A stretch of 60,151 nucleotides of DNA. Source: Candidatus Poseidonia sp. GTDB taxonomy: Archaea; Thermoplasmatota; Poseidoniia; Poseidoniales; Poseidoniaceae. The notes beneath the pieces are model-generated. The model saw nothing but the letters and a program-made list of their open reading frames with translations. It was not told where the DNA came from and made no database searches. Location of the stretch: contig JAUREO010000005.1 of assembly GCA_030827365.1 (NCBI GenBank), forward strand, positions 1-60,151, given 5' to 3'. Of this stretch, positions 7,981-21,979 are shown piece after piece (positions within the stretch are counted from its first letter, which is position 1; every line of letters starts with the position of its first letter). Made by a program: the position numbers and the translations under genes.

Positions 7981-10539
7981 TCAGTCGCCTCGTTCTCCTT
8001 CGAGGGGAGTGTCGTCAAGCCGCATGGTTGATTTCTTGGATTGAGTTTTGAGAACTTTCATGATCTCTGTCATGATTGATTCGATGAGAACAGGGCCCCA
8101 ACCACGCTTTCCTTCAAGTTCCGTTCTTTGTTTTGGACCCATTGAGTACACATCTTTCGGTGTGCGTAAGCCCATCAATGCCAAATCCCTTGCTCGATTT
8201 CTACCGATATTTCGAATATTGACCAACTGAAGTAAATCTTCTCTACAACCATGGCGAATTCTTTGCTTGGTTAAACCAAACCTTTGAGCAATATCGGCAA
8301 TGTAGGCGGAATGTTCGTGAGAAAAGACATCATCGAGGAGGAGGATTTCTTTGGCACAATACAACAACCACTCAGCAATAGTTGTCCTTTGATGCACATC
8401 TCCTGGAGCAACATCAAATGTGGTTTCCAAGGTTCGAAATGAATCTTCTTCACACCACTGTTCAAGCATCCATGCACTCTTGATTTTAGCAATCATATCT
8501 TCAAGATAGGTTTGTTCCAAAACAAATTCGTCTTCTGAACTGTTCATTTTTAGAAACATCTGCGAATTTGGCTCCAAATCTTTTGATTTCGCCCATAACG
8601 ATGGGAAATCAGGTGTTGAGCACACTAGATGCAGCATACCTAAGGTTGAGATTGGCCCATCTTGTCGTACTGCACGTCTTACAAATCGCCGAAGGCCTGT
8701 TCGAAGAATGGTTGCCGAAAGAGGGTCAAGGTAGAGTTGAGAAATTCGAATCCCTAATTCAGTACCTTCATATTGAATACTGCCTCCGTCATTACGTTGA
8801 ATTTCAATTGATGGATGTTGATGCAGTTGATTTGCAGATTGAAATCCAAATGTTGGAACTGAATGTGCTGATGTTTGTGGTTGTGAGCTGGGTATTTGAA
8901 ATCCAACACCTTGCGTTTCTTTCGCTGCAGTAACCCATGAAGGAATCGAATCGTCCCATGGTTCGTCTCCATCTTGGTATGGGTGTTCCTCAGTTTCATA
9001 CAAGTCATCTGGCCCCAAATTCCTAAGGAATCGCTCCTCGACAAGCCAATTCAGCATTTGAGTAATGCGTTCTTCAAGTTGTGAGGCGGGAAGAGTCTTG
9101 CCTAGAAATGTGTTTTTGAAGAAATGAAGAATTTTTCCTTTGTGACAATAACCACCTGTTGCAATAAGAGCAAGTAAATGCATTCGCAATGCTGGTTCAG
9201 ATGCAAGTTTCGATGAAATATTTTCAACTTGGCCAAAGAAATACCGTTGGGACACAGCATCCGCTTCCTCCCAACCATCCGAATTTTTGCAATAGATCCA
9301 AGCTTCGCCCTTTGTATCGTATTTTGGACGACCCGCTCTTCCCATCATTTGACGAACCTCCATGATGGGCAATGGTCGGTTAAATCCGTCATCCCATCGT
9401 TTCAAATCTCGAATGAGGACTCGACGAGCAGGCAAATTTACTCCTGCAGCGAGTGTTGGTGTTGCTGTAAGGGCAATTAAAAGACCTTCTTTGAAGGCTT
9501 GCTCAACCATTTTTCGTTGTTGGTGAGTGAGGCCTGCATGGTGAAAGGCCACTCCTCCCCGAATAGATTCTGCGAGGTGATCGGATATGCTCGATTGATT
9601 GGATGAATTGGCAATTTGATTGGCAAGTTCAGAAAGACGAGAAGTTCTGTCTATATCTTCACCCTTGAGGCGTTTCAAGACTCGTTTCGACAAATTCCGT
9701 GCTTCTGCCTGAGCACTTTTTCGCGTTCCCACAAACAACAACACTTGTGAGGAATCATTCATTGCGTCGTCAACGACACTCCAAACTGGATGGGATACCA
9801 AACCCTGTAAGGTTCGAGGAGGCGATAATTGGACTTTTGAAGAACCATGACCCTGAATTTTTCGTGGTTCGACATGAAAATTATGAAAGGTGGAGTATTC
9901 TAAATCGACCGGTCTCCACTCGGATAAGATTAATTCAGCATCAAGCCAGTCAGCGAGCTCTTGTACATTGCCCACCGTGGCAGATAAAGCAATGATTTGT
10001 GCCTCTGGATGATGCAGTCGTAATCGTGTTAGGTTCATTTCCAATGTGGGGCCTCTTGAAGCATCATTCATGAGGTGAAATTCATCTGCTACAATACACT
10101 GGAGTTGTTCAAAAAGTTCGCTTCTGTGCCGAATTAAGGAATCCAATTTTTCAGATGTACAAACGAGGACATCTGCTTTATCGATGTTTTTTGTTTCAGA
10201 AGTAGCATCGCCAATGGCTAATCCTATGTGAAGTCCTAATGCTTGACCAATTTCCATTAATTCTTCGTATTTTTCGCTTGCAAGTGCTTTGAGTGGCACG
10301 ATATAAATTGCCTTTGCAGGTTTGTGTTTTTGTAATGATTGAACGATGGCAGTGTATGCGAGTAATGATTTTCCGGAAGCGGTAGGAATGGAAACAAGCG
10401 TATTTTTCCCATTCAAGATGGGTTTCATTGCTTGCATTTGAGGAGGATACAGCGAAGCAATTCCCCAAGAATCTATGAGGAATCGCTTAAATTTTTCATC
10501 AATTAGAAGATTCTGAATGCCAGCATCCTCCATGGTCAT
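7981..10539 (-). CDS. hel308: ATP-dependent DNA helicase Hel308 with an extra linker
   Basis: This 852-aa superfamily 2 helicase is of the Ski2-like Hel308 type. Hel308 unwinds lagging strands at stalled forks with 3'-5' polarity. Visible motifs are ASGKS (Walker A, about 54-58), DEFH (152-155), SAT (186-188) and QMMGRAGRP (397-405). A winged-helix region and a C-terminal helix-hairpin-helix-like region (NIRNIGRNRARDLALMG) follow. The protein is longer than typical Hel308 (about 700 aa), partly because of a Gln/Ser/His-rich stretch at about 511-585 between the winged helix and the ratchet domain. Start choices are ATG at 10539 or 10533. It leads the minus-strand block that continues with cgi121. 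Confidence 0.9.
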   Translation of the reverse strand: MTMEDAGIQNLLIDEKFKRFLIDSWGIASLYPPQMQAMKPILNGKNTLVSIPTASGKSLLAYTAIVQSLQKHKPAKAIYIVPLKALASEKYEELMEIGQALGLHIGLAIGDATSETKNIDKADVLVCTSEKLDSLIRHRSELFEQLQCIVADEFHLMNDASRGPTLEMNLTRLRLHHPEAQIIALSATVGNVQELADWLDAELILSEWRPVDLEYSTFHNFHVEPRKIQGHGSSKVQLSPPRTLQGLVSHPVWSVVDDAMNDSSQVLLFVGTRKSAQAEARNLSKRVLKRLKGEDIDRTSRLSELANQIANSSNQSSISDHLAESIRGGVAFHHAGLTHQQRKMVEQAFKEGLLIALTATPTLAAGVNLPARRVLIRDLKRWDDGFNRPLPIMEVRQMMGRAGRPKYDTKGEAWIYCKNSDGWEEADAVSQRYFFGQVENISSKLASEPALRMHLLALIATGGYCHKGKILHFFKNTFLGKTLPASQLEERITQMLNWLVEERFLRNLGPDDLYETEEHPYQDGDEPWDDSIPSWVTAAKETQGVGFQIPSSQPQTSAHSVPTFGFQSANQLHQHPSIEIQRNDGGSIQYEGTELGIRISQLYLDPLSATILRTGLRRFVRRAVRQDGPISTLGMLHLVCSTPDFPSLWAKSKDLEPNSQMFLKMNSSEDEFVLEQTYLEDMIAKIKSAWMLEQWCEEDSFRTLETTFDVAPGDVHQRTTIAEWLLYCAKEILLLDDVFSHEHSAYIADIAQRFGLTKQRIRHGCREDLLQLVNIRNIGRNRARDLALMGLRTPKDVYSMGPKQRTELEGKRGWGPVLIESIMTEIMKVLKTQSKKSTMRLDDTPLEGERGD

Positions 10540-10628
10540 GTTGTTGGACAGATGTCAATAGTCCAAAAGGAAAACGGCTAATATTTTGGCCGACATACCT
10601 AAGACCTTCTTCGTTGTGAGTTGAATCC

Positions 10629-11240
10629 ATGAGCGACGATATGGAAGAACTGGTCGACCAACGCCTTGCGGTTTTCGATGATGAACCAGACTTGAATGAT
10701 TGGGTCGAAATCATGTGCGGTGCAGCAATGGCCGTGCTTGGTATCTTCCATTTGGTAAGCCCAGGTGACCTCGTCGATGAGAACATCATGCGTTGGTTTG
10801 CTTCATCTGTCGTAGCAGCAGGTGCAATTTGGGCAGGACATGGTTTGAAAGATATGGCCGTCAAAGAAGTTCGTCGTTCCATTGCACTCATGGATATTGC
10901 AAACCAAAATGATGAAGTGAACCACGGTTTAATTCGGGATGTACTACTCAATCCAGAGGCATACACAGAATTTCTCATGAATGCCTATGATTCTGCGTGG
11001 GAAGACGGAGTGATTACCGATTCCGAATATGAGGAATTAAGATCATTCCAAAAAGCATTGGGAATCACGGATGAAGACGCCGCAAAGATGAATGTTCAAG
11101 CAGCCGTAAAATCTGCAGCTAAAGATGGGGAAATTACTGATGCCGAGCGTTCAATGATTCAAAAAGCAGCAGAGGACGCAATGATGGACGTCGATGAAGT
11201 ACTTGAAGATGCAGAAAGTAAAGCAAAGAAAAAGGATTGA
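10629..11240 (+). CDS. TerB-like membrane-associated protein
   Basis: This 203-aa acidic protein has two hydrophobic segments near the N terminus (about 27-44 and 58-77). After them comes a helical C-terminal domain of about 115 residues with two repeats of the pattern DG-x-I-T-D-x-E (DGVITDSEYEEL and DGEITDAERSMI), as in TerB/DjlA-type domains. TerB domains occur in stress and membrane-signalling proteins, and the acidic turns may bind metal. It is transcribed alone, diverging from hel308; the 89-bp gap contains an AT-rich TATA-like element near 10577-10586. The function is unknown. Confidence 0.65.
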   Translation: MSDDMEELVDQRLAVFDDEPDLNDWVEIMCGAAMAVLGIFHLVSPGDLVDENIMRWFASSVVAAGAIWAGHGLKDMAVKEVRRSIALMDIANQNDEVNHGLIRDVLLNPEAYTEFLMNAYDSAWEDGVITDSEYEELRSFQKALGITDEDAAKMNVQAAVKSAAKDGEITDAERSMIQKAAEDAMMDVDEVLEDAESKAKKKD

Positions 11241-11246
11241 GTGACT

Positions 11247-13280
11247 TCATTTCCACATTTTTGATTGCACTGATGCTTGTATCGCCAACTTCCTTGCCAC
11301 AATAATTCTCTTGATCTCGATAGAGCCTGCATAGGCACATAGGACGACACCAACCCATGCGAACAACCAAATTTCATATGCGACATTAGGGTAATTCACG
11401 ACATACTTTGCGGTTGGTACATCGCTTGCATCAAATCGATTTGATGGTTCAAAACGGACATCGACCAAATCGAGTTCGCAGTCACATAGCGAAATAGTTA
11501 AGCGGTCAGGAAACAAAGAGGATTGTAACTTTGACCAATCAGATTCAGAAACACTTGTTGGGCGAGTAGCCCATGCTGGTGCATTCACGGAGCCAGCAGG
11601 GGTCGTGGAAATCATTTCGAGTTTTATATCAAAGACTGATGAGGTTGGTTTTTCATCAACAATGAGCATCGATTCAAGCATCAAAAGGTCAAGCAACAAC
11701 GATCTTCCTGATAATAAAATGAAACGAACTGTGTGGTCTTCTAACATACCACTATCGCTGAGTTGAGCACCGCCTTTGGAAATTTGAGTAAAAATTGCTT
11801 CATCTATCCTGAAGGATTGCAACTCTTCTATCTGTAATTGCCATCTTCCATCATCGAGTTCATAGGCTCGTTGAACATTCAGTCTTAGTGTAAAAGAATC
11901 GCTATGAAGAAGTCCAAATGTAGCACCACTATGGCGATACAGATTCTGTTCGGGTATTCCAGGTGCTGCAACGTCCCATAATTGGCTAAGCCTCATGTCG
12001 AAGAGTTCATCAAATGAGATCATGTTGTCGTCTTGGCTTTGTTGTGAAATGGATATCGTTGGTAATATAACACCTCCAACGAGTAAGAACAACACACCAG
12101 GTAAAAAAATCATGTAACGTAATGTGAGATTCGTTGTAGGTTGAGTAAAAAGGAGGAGGGAGAAAAGAAACAAGATTCCAAAGAAAATCAAGCCACTGAT
12201 ACCTTGTTTGTCCAGCGAGACCGTTGAATCGGCATTTCCAAGGAAACTTGAACCAGAGGGGAAATATGAAAAAGGCTGAAATCCATCAGGATTGACTGGT
12301 CCAAGACTTTCAAAACCAAATGACCCACCCCATTGATATTGTTGGAATCGAGTGTCTTGCCCTGAAAAGCAAACTGTATAGGTATCGATTGGGACCGCTC
12401 GCCATCGATAGATAATTCTTAAATTTCCCTCCTCAAATTCGCTTACTATTTCAGGGTAAGGCAATTCTTTGCCCGTGGAGTCGAATACCAACGGGACGCT
12501 GTGTGGCTGCTCCACCTCAAGAGGTGCTTCCAACCAGTCAATGTATAACCTCATGATTTCATTGGTTTGAACCTCGAACCTCCAACAATCCTTGTCTTCT
12601 CCAAGAAGTGCTCCGAAATGAAGTATTTCAAACTCGGTTTCGACTGGTTGAAGTTGGGATGAAGGCTCATCAACGTCTGCAATATTAGGGTCTATAGACC
12701 AATCGATATCAAGATTGATAAACGAATTTCCACGAAGTCGAAGTTCCCAAGTTCCAGGTTGGTCAAGAACAATGGAAACGAATAATTTGACTTGGTCCCC
12801 AGGCCAAACAACTCGAGAAAAATCATATGTCATCGGTTCATTTTCAAGTCGATATGGTTCATATGCTGACGGACTGGAAAAAGTGGTGGATTCAAAAGTC
12901 CAAGAATTGACATTTTGACCTGTGATAAGCCGAATTTCAGCTTCTGGACGAAATATTCCTAAAGATTCAGTTTGCTGTATCAAGTCAACCGATAATTCTT
13001 CGAGTTCTAGGGGTAATAATGCAATATGACTTTGTTCTGGTGATAAATCAAATTCAAAATTGAGGACATCATTCTGAATGAATGTTGATGTGGATTGCCC
13101 TGAAATGATTTCTTCTCCAATTGGCGTTGGTGTGAGTTGACAAGTTTCATCATCAGTACATGAAAGATAGAACCGACCACCCCCTGGTTCTTGATTCAAA
13201 TTTGCTTGTACATCTATTGGGAAAATGAGAATTGATAGCGTTAGCAGGGTGACCATTGCCCTCAATCGCATGTGTCTCAC
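11247..13280 (-). CDS. Large exported membrane protein of unknown function
   Basis: This 677-aa protein has a signal peptide (about residues 4-26, ending VQA) and a long extracellular beta-rich region of about 340 residues. Two adjacent membrane helices follow at about 363-415, then a second external region of about 200 residues and a final membrane helix at about 640-660 with a short basic tail. The external part contains immunoglobulin-like strand patterns such as PGTWELRLRG. I recognise no catalytic motif. It is the last gene of the minus-strand run thioesterase, SprT-like, this gene. It may sense or bind something at the surface, but that is a guess. Confidence 0.6.
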   Translation of the reverse strand: MRHMRLRAMVTLLTLSILIFPIDVQANLNQEPGGGRFYLSCTDDETCQLTPTPIGEEIISGQSTSTFIQNDVLNFEFDLSPEQSHIALLPLELEELSVDLIQQTESLGIFRPEAEIRLITGQNVNSWTFESTTFSSPSAYEPYRLENEPMTYDFSRVVWPGDQVKLFVSIVLDQPGTWELRLRGNSFINLDIDWSIDPNIADVDEPSSQLQPVETEFEILHFGALLGEDKDCWRFEVQTNEIMRLYIDWLEAPLEVEQPHSVPLVFDSTGKELPYPEIVSEFEEGNLRIIYRWRAVPIDTYTVCFSGQDTRFQQYQWGGSFGFESLGPVNPDGFQPFSYFPSGSSFLGNADSTVSLDKQGISGLIFFGILFLFSLLLFTQPTTNLTLRYMIFLPGVLFLLVGGVILPTISISQQSQDDNMISFDELFDMRLSQLWDVAAPGIPEQNLYRHSGATFGLLHSDSFTLRLNVQRAYELDDGRWQLQIEELQSFRIDEAIFTQISKGGAQLSDSGMLEDHTVRFILLSGRSLLLDLLMLESMLIVDEKPTSSVFDIKLEMISTTPAGSVNAPAWATRPTSVSESDWSKLQSSLFPDRLTISLCDCELDLVDVRFEPSNRFDASDVPTAKYVVNYPNVAYEIWLFAWVGVVLCAYAGSIEIKRIIVARKLAIQASVQSKMWK

Positions 13281-13317
13281 TTCTGCGAGGAGCGTTTAAC
13301 ATATCAAACAATGTATG

Positions 13318-13851
13318 TTATGAAAACAGTGGTTCATCAACCAAAACTGTTTTGCAAGATTTACAGATATATTTTCCACGAGAAGGCTGTTTTCGAAAAA
13401 TAAGGATGTCACAATTTGAGCAAACCCATTGCCAAGAAGCATTCCTCCTCTGCAAAAAAATGGTAAATTTGCGACCAACCTTTTTTCGGTTTTTAAGTGG
13501 CCAACGCGATTCCAAATGTCGAAAAATTGCATCATGATGTTTGAAACCAATAGCATGTAAAAACTCATGATACAGGACAAATTTAGCATATTCTTGCCAT
13601 TCTTCGCAAAGAAGTTCTGGATGAAGTTCGATACCTTCAATGGAGAGATGATGGGTATGCTGTCGCCATCGAGTCACGCCGTGTTTTTGTGTAGCATTTT
13701 TACGTAATACGCCTAATGGAATTTTCTCCAAAGTAGCAAATCGACTGGATTGAAAGTCATGTATCTCAGCCATCTTCAAAAGAACAAAAGAACGTAATTG
13801 CTCGAGACGAATCGTCTGTTGAGCATTTGGCTGGACCATCAAATCCCTCAT
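13318..13851 (-). CDS. SprT-like zinc metalloprotein
   Basis: The protein is about 177 aa with the zinc motif YHEFLHAIG (HExxH at about residues 95-99) and a third potential ligand in FKHHDAIF just after. A C-terminal zinc ribbon (CSNC...CKSC) completes it. This is the arrangement of SprT/SPRTN-like proteins; eukaryotic SPRTN cleaves DNA-protein crosslinks. The archaeal relatives are uncharacterised, so a repair role is inferred. The ATG at 13851 overlaps the thioesterase stop as ATGA, the likely start; a GTG at 13857 is also possible. Confidence 0.78.
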   Translation of the reverse strand: MRDLMVQPNAQQTIRLEQLRSFVLLKMAEIHDFQSSRFATLEKIPLGVLRKNATQKHGVTRWRQHTHHLSIEGIELHPELLCEEWQEYAKFVLYHEFLHAIGFKHHDAIFRHLESRWPLKNRKKVGRKFTIFLQRRNASWQWVCSNCDILIFRKQPSRGKYICKSCKTVLVDEPLFS

Positions 13852-14315
13852 GACCACCGATGATACGCTGGATGGCCTTGCTCAACGGCAACAAACATTC
13901 CGGTGCCGGTAGCACAAACTTTGCCATTTGCCTCCAAGAGCATTTCAACATTGACCTTTCGTTCATCAATGGCCGTCACTTGACTTGTGATGACAAGTTC
14001 TGAGTCTGTAGGGGTAGGCCGTCTCAATTTTACCTCATAGGAGGCAGTTACAGTGCATGGAGGTTCATCATCACCCCATTCATCCATTAGCGCGATAGCA
14101 GCAGTCCAGTTTCCATGACAGTCAAGCAGAGTACCGATAATACCGCCGTTGATCATCCCAGGGAAGGCTTGATGATGTTCCTGACATCGATAGTGAAGGA
14201 CAAGTCCGTTTTCAATTCGATGAGAGTCAATTTTCAAACCATGGGAATTGGCAGGGCCGCATCCAAAACAGATTGAATTTGGGGCATATTTCCTCTGAAC
14301 ACCTATTTCTTGCAT
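13848..14315 (-). CDS. Hotdog-fold thioesterase (PaaI-like)
   Basis: This 155-aa protein has the hotdog pattern: a CFGCGPAN start motif, then the HQAFPGMINGGIIGTLLDCHG helix region with the usual Asp in the active-site loop, and paired strands ending in GTGMFVAV. Such proteins hydrolyse acyl-CoA thioesters. The CxGCG-x-x-N-x-x-GL opening is typical of PaaI-like thioesterases that act on medium or aromatic acyl-CoAs. The substrate is not predictable. It overlaps the SprT-like gene by 4 nt. A TATA-like element about 30 nt upstream (near 14341-14350) suggests a leaderless start. Confidence 0.8.
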   Translation of the reverse strand: MQEIGVQRKYAPNSICFGCGPANSHGLKIDSHRIENGLVLHYRCQEHHQAFPGMINGGIIGTLLDCHGNWTAAIALMDEWGDDEPPCTVTASYEVKLRRPTPTDSELVITSQVTAIDERKVNVEMLLEANGKVCATGTGMFVAVEQGHPAYHRWS

Positions 14316-14396
14316 GGTTTGAGTTGCATGCGAAAGTCTTTGATTGTATGGTCAAATCATCGTAGTATTGATGTTCTTCATTGGCTTCGGAGGTTT

Positions 14397-15707
14397 ATGG
14401 CAGAGGATGGCTCGAGAAAGCCAATACGTCTTGCCCATGAACTTCCAAAGAAACGAAAAATAGAGATTAGCAGAGCACTTGAACAACATAAAAGCGAGGA
14501 TAGACCCGAGTGGGATAGGGATGCTGATTGGAGTGATGTTCGTTTTTTCCGCAAAAAAATCAAACCTGGGACGATTCGAACTGTCGAATTTCCTCTTCTC
14601 AATGTCTCTCTTGGTGATGAGTGGCCAATTCCTGTTACGGTCATACACGGGAATCGCCCCGGTCCTTGTATTACGATTCTCGGAGGAATTCACGGCGATG
14701 AATTGACAGGGCCTTCAACCTGCACCAATCTTCTTTCAAATGTCGTTACAGATGAAGGTGGAGCCCTTGACCCTAGATCACTTGCAGGAACGATTCGAAT
14801 CGTCCCAGTTGTCAATTTACCTGGTTACAGGTCAAAATCAAGATATTTTCCGGATGGCCGAGATTTGAATCGACAATTTCCTGGTAATCCTAAGGGTTCA
14901 ACAACAAAAAGAGTTGCACATCAATTGTTTGAAAATCTCATTCAAGATTCTGATGCAATAATCGACTTGCATAGTGCTGCAAAGGGCAGGACAAACATGC
15001 CTCAAATCCGAGCCAACCTTTCCCATGCAAGTTCACACTTACTTGCAAAATCATTTGGCATCGAAATCATCCTTGATTCATCCCCGCCCAAAGGGTCATT
15101 GCGATATTCAGCCAACGAGATTGATATTCCATGCATCACCTATGAAGGTGGAGGGGCTGACTTCCTCGGCAATCAATCCGTTAAAGTCGCTGTTTATGGT
15201 GTACTCAATGTTCTACGCTCTTTGCGAATGATTCCAGGTCAGCCCCAGCGTCCAAAATTTCGAATCATGGCAAGTGGCTCATCTTGGTTGAGGGCAGCAG
15301 AGGGTGGCTTGCTCGATATGTTTGTGAGTTCAGGCAGTATCATCAAAGAAGGTTCAGTGGTTGCAACCATATCCGATCCAGCTACGCCAGGTATATCTGT
15401 TGATATTGTCGCCCCAGAAGACGGCCTCATCATTGGGGCTGCAACCAACCCATTCACAGCCCCTGGGATGCCAGTGGGGCATTTTTTACCGATTTCTAAG
15501 CACTTTAACCTCCTTGAGGAGCAAATCGACGAAAATGGCTCCTTCATCATCAGTGGTAGTACAGATAATCCTGTTTGGAGGGATGAAACCGACGTCAATG
15601 AGATTGAGCTTTGGGGCGAATGGAGTGGCGGCAGTGTCGATTCTGAATGGACTGGTAAGTACGCGGAAGAAGTCGAGAGCGAAGAATCAGATCCAGATAA
15701 GAACTGA
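14397..15707 (+). CDS. Succinylglutamate desuccinylase/aspartoacylase-family zinc hydrolase
   Basis: The protein is about 436 aa from the ATG at 14397, chosen because CGGAGG lies just before it; an upstream ATG at 14310 would overlap the divergent thioesterase gene. The zinc site is visible as GGIHGDELTG (His and Glu near residues 99-102) and a later His in DLHSAAKGR. The C-terminal part forms the beta domain found in AstE/AspA-like proteins of archaea. Family enzymes cleave amide bonds of N-acyl amino acids. Around 80 Arg/Lys/Asp-rich residues precede the catalytic domain. It converges on the DRE-TIM synthase gene with no gap. The substrate is unknown. Confidence 0.8.
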   Translation: MAEDGSRKPIRLAHELPKKRKIEISRALEQHKSEDRPEWDRDADWSDVRFFRKKIKPGTIRTVEFPLLNVSLGDEWPIPVTVIHGNRPGPCITILGGIHGDELTGPSTCTNLLSNVVTDEGGALDPRSLAGTIRIVPVVNLPGYRSKSRYFPDGRDLNRQFPGNPKGSTTKRVAHQLFENLIQDSDAIIDLHSAAKGRTNMPQIRANLSHASSHLLAKSFGIEIILDSSPPKGSLRYSANEIDIPCITYEGGGADFLGNQSVKVAVYGVLNVLRSLRMIPGQPQRPKFRIMASGSSWLRAAEGGLLDMFVSSGSIIKEGSVVATISDPATPGISVDIVAPEDGLIIGAATNPFTAPGMPVGHFLPISKHFNLLEEQIDENGSFIISGSTDNPVWRDETDVNEIELWGEWSGGSVDSEWTGKYAEEVESEESDPDKN

Positions 15708-16964
15708 TTATGCTGTGTGAAAAGCGGTTATAGCATCAAAAATTTCACTGTCGAGCATGTTTCTTTTTTGTTGCTTAGCAACTTCAAACAGATATTCGAC
15801 CAGATTCTCATCAGCATCAATTCCGTTGTGCTCAAGCCACCAAATGATGTTTGAACGACCCGACATGTGACCAATACGGATAATTTGTTTCAATCCAAAA
15901 TCTCCAGCAGGTACGCCAGAATAGACACGATCTGCAAGCCAGTCGTCCCCTTTTTTCATTGCTTTGATAACTGCAGAGGCGTGAACGCCAGTTCCAGTTT
16001 CGAAAGCATCTTTTCCAAAGACAGGGTAATTTCTTGGAAGTGGTACCTCGATGTACTGATTCGCTTTTCGAACGTACTCGTCGAGCAACGATAAATCATT
16101 ATCGATTACACCCATCAGTTTGAGATTGACAAGTGTTTGGTCCAAGGGTGCATTTCCGGCTCTTTCGCCAACGCCTAAGGCTGTACCGTGAATGACATCA
16201 GCACCGGCCTCGACAGCAGCGATATTGTTTGCAACGCCAAGACCTCTATCTTGGTGTCCATGCCAATTCACTTCAATATCACTTCGATGATAACCAGCAT
16301 CTTTGATGACTTCTTCATCGATGAAGTTGAGCAATTTTTTGACTCCGTTTGGCGTAACATGTCCACATGTATCACAAACGCAAATCCTGCGAACACCTAA
16401 TTCCAATGCTCTCTGATAAATCAATTTGACATCCTCAGGTTTTGACCGAGTTGTATCTTCGGTAACAAACATGACCGGCACATCATTCTCAACAGCATAA
16501 GAAACGGCTTTTTCCATGGTGGTCACCAACTTTTCTATTGTCCAACCTTCTGTGTATTGTCGAATTGGACTTGTTCCAAGAAATGCTGAGGCTTGAATTT
16601 GCATTTCATGTTGTGATTGCATTTCAACGATTGGTTCAATGTCACTCATTAAGGTTCGAACTGCTGCACCGGGCCTTATATTGAATGATTCTTCGTTGAT
16701 ATGACTCAACATTGCATTGATGTGGTCTCTATGAAATGGTCCAGCACCTGGCAATCCTAAATCGACTTTCTGAATCCCTAGTCTTTCCATATAACTTAAT
16801 AATTCGATTTTTTGGTCAATCGAAGGATTTCTTGCACTTGGGCTTTGAAGACCATCTCGCAATGTTTCATCATCAAACCATACATCGTGAGGATGATTTG
16901 AAGGATTTCGTTGGATATCATATTCGATGGTATTCCAATCGTAAATGAGTTGGTTGTTCGACAT
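15708..16964 (-). CDS. DRE-TIM metallolyase: isopropylmalate/homocitrate synthase-like
   Basis: This 418-aa protein has the DETLRDGLQSPS signature (about residues 32-43) of the isopropylmalate synthase / HMG-CoA lyase superfamily. It also has the conserved HGHQDRGLGVANN metal-binding region (about 233-246) and GTALGVGERAGN (about 258-269). These enzymes condense acetyl-CoA with a 2-oxo acid or run the reverse cleavage. The C-terminal regulatory LeuA dimer domain is absent. Substrate (2-oxoisovalerate, pyruvate, 2-oxoglutarate or other) cannot be decided from sequence alone. An excellent GGAGGAG ribosome binding site precedes the ATG. It stands alone downstream of gyrA, same strand. Confidence 0.78.
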   Translation of the reverse strand: MSNNQLIYDWNTIEYDIQRNPSNHPHDVWFDDETLRDGLQSPSARNPSIDQKIELLSYMERLGIQKVDLGLPGAGPFHRDHINAMLSHINEESFNIRPGAAVRTLMSDIEPIVEMQSQHEMQIQASAFLGTSPIRQYTEGWTIEKLVTTMEKAVSYAVENDVPVMFVTEDTTRSKPEDVKLIYQRALELGVRRICVCDTCGHVTPNGVKKLLNFIDEEVIKDAGYHRSDIEVNWHGHQDRGLGVANNIAAVEAGADVIHGTALGVGERAGNAPLDQTLVNLKLMGVIDNDLSLLDEYVRKANQYIEVPLPRNYPVFGKDAFETGTGVHASAVIKAMKKGDDWLADRVYSGVPAGDFGLKQIIRIGHMSGRSNIIWWLEHNGIDADENLVEYLFEVAKQQKRNMLDSEIFDAITAFHTA

Positions 16965-17028
16965 GAATTCTCCTCCCTTTCCATATGCTTGTAAAGACCG
17001 AAATCTCCATGTGGTTTCAAGTCACCGA

Positions 17029-21748
<4,720 letters not shown>

Positions 21749-21774
21749 TTACCGAAATTCAATCAAAAAACATG

Positions 21775-21786
21775 ATTTAATAATTT
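21775..21786 (-). promoter_or_regulatory. TATA-like element upstream of gyrB
   Basis: The minus strand reads AAATTATTAAAT about 50-60 nt before the gyrB ATG at 21727. It lies in the 252-bp divergent gap between gyrB and aroD. The rest of the gap is AT-rich and shows no recognisable RNA gene or repeat. The aroD side has only a weak TATA candidate (GTTAAGAA near 21951), about 28 nt before its ATG. Confidence 0.35.
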
Positions 21787-21979
21787 GTGTCAGTAGCACT
21801 CGCTTCCTAATTTTTCACACAGTAAAGGGGGTTTGTAAATATAGTGTTCATAGATTGAGCAAATTAACGTATTGTGAGGTATTTTTGTAAAGAGAATGAA
21901 GAAATCAAATTCAATCGGTGAAATTATTTTTTGAGAACCCATGCGAGATGGTTAAGAAGAAGTCTAAAGTCGCACACTC

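Noticed and set aside
10499..10978. A 159-aa minus-strand frame in front of hel308.
   Set aside because: It runs antisense to the TerB-like gene and overlaps the hel308 start; its composition is that of a shadow frame.
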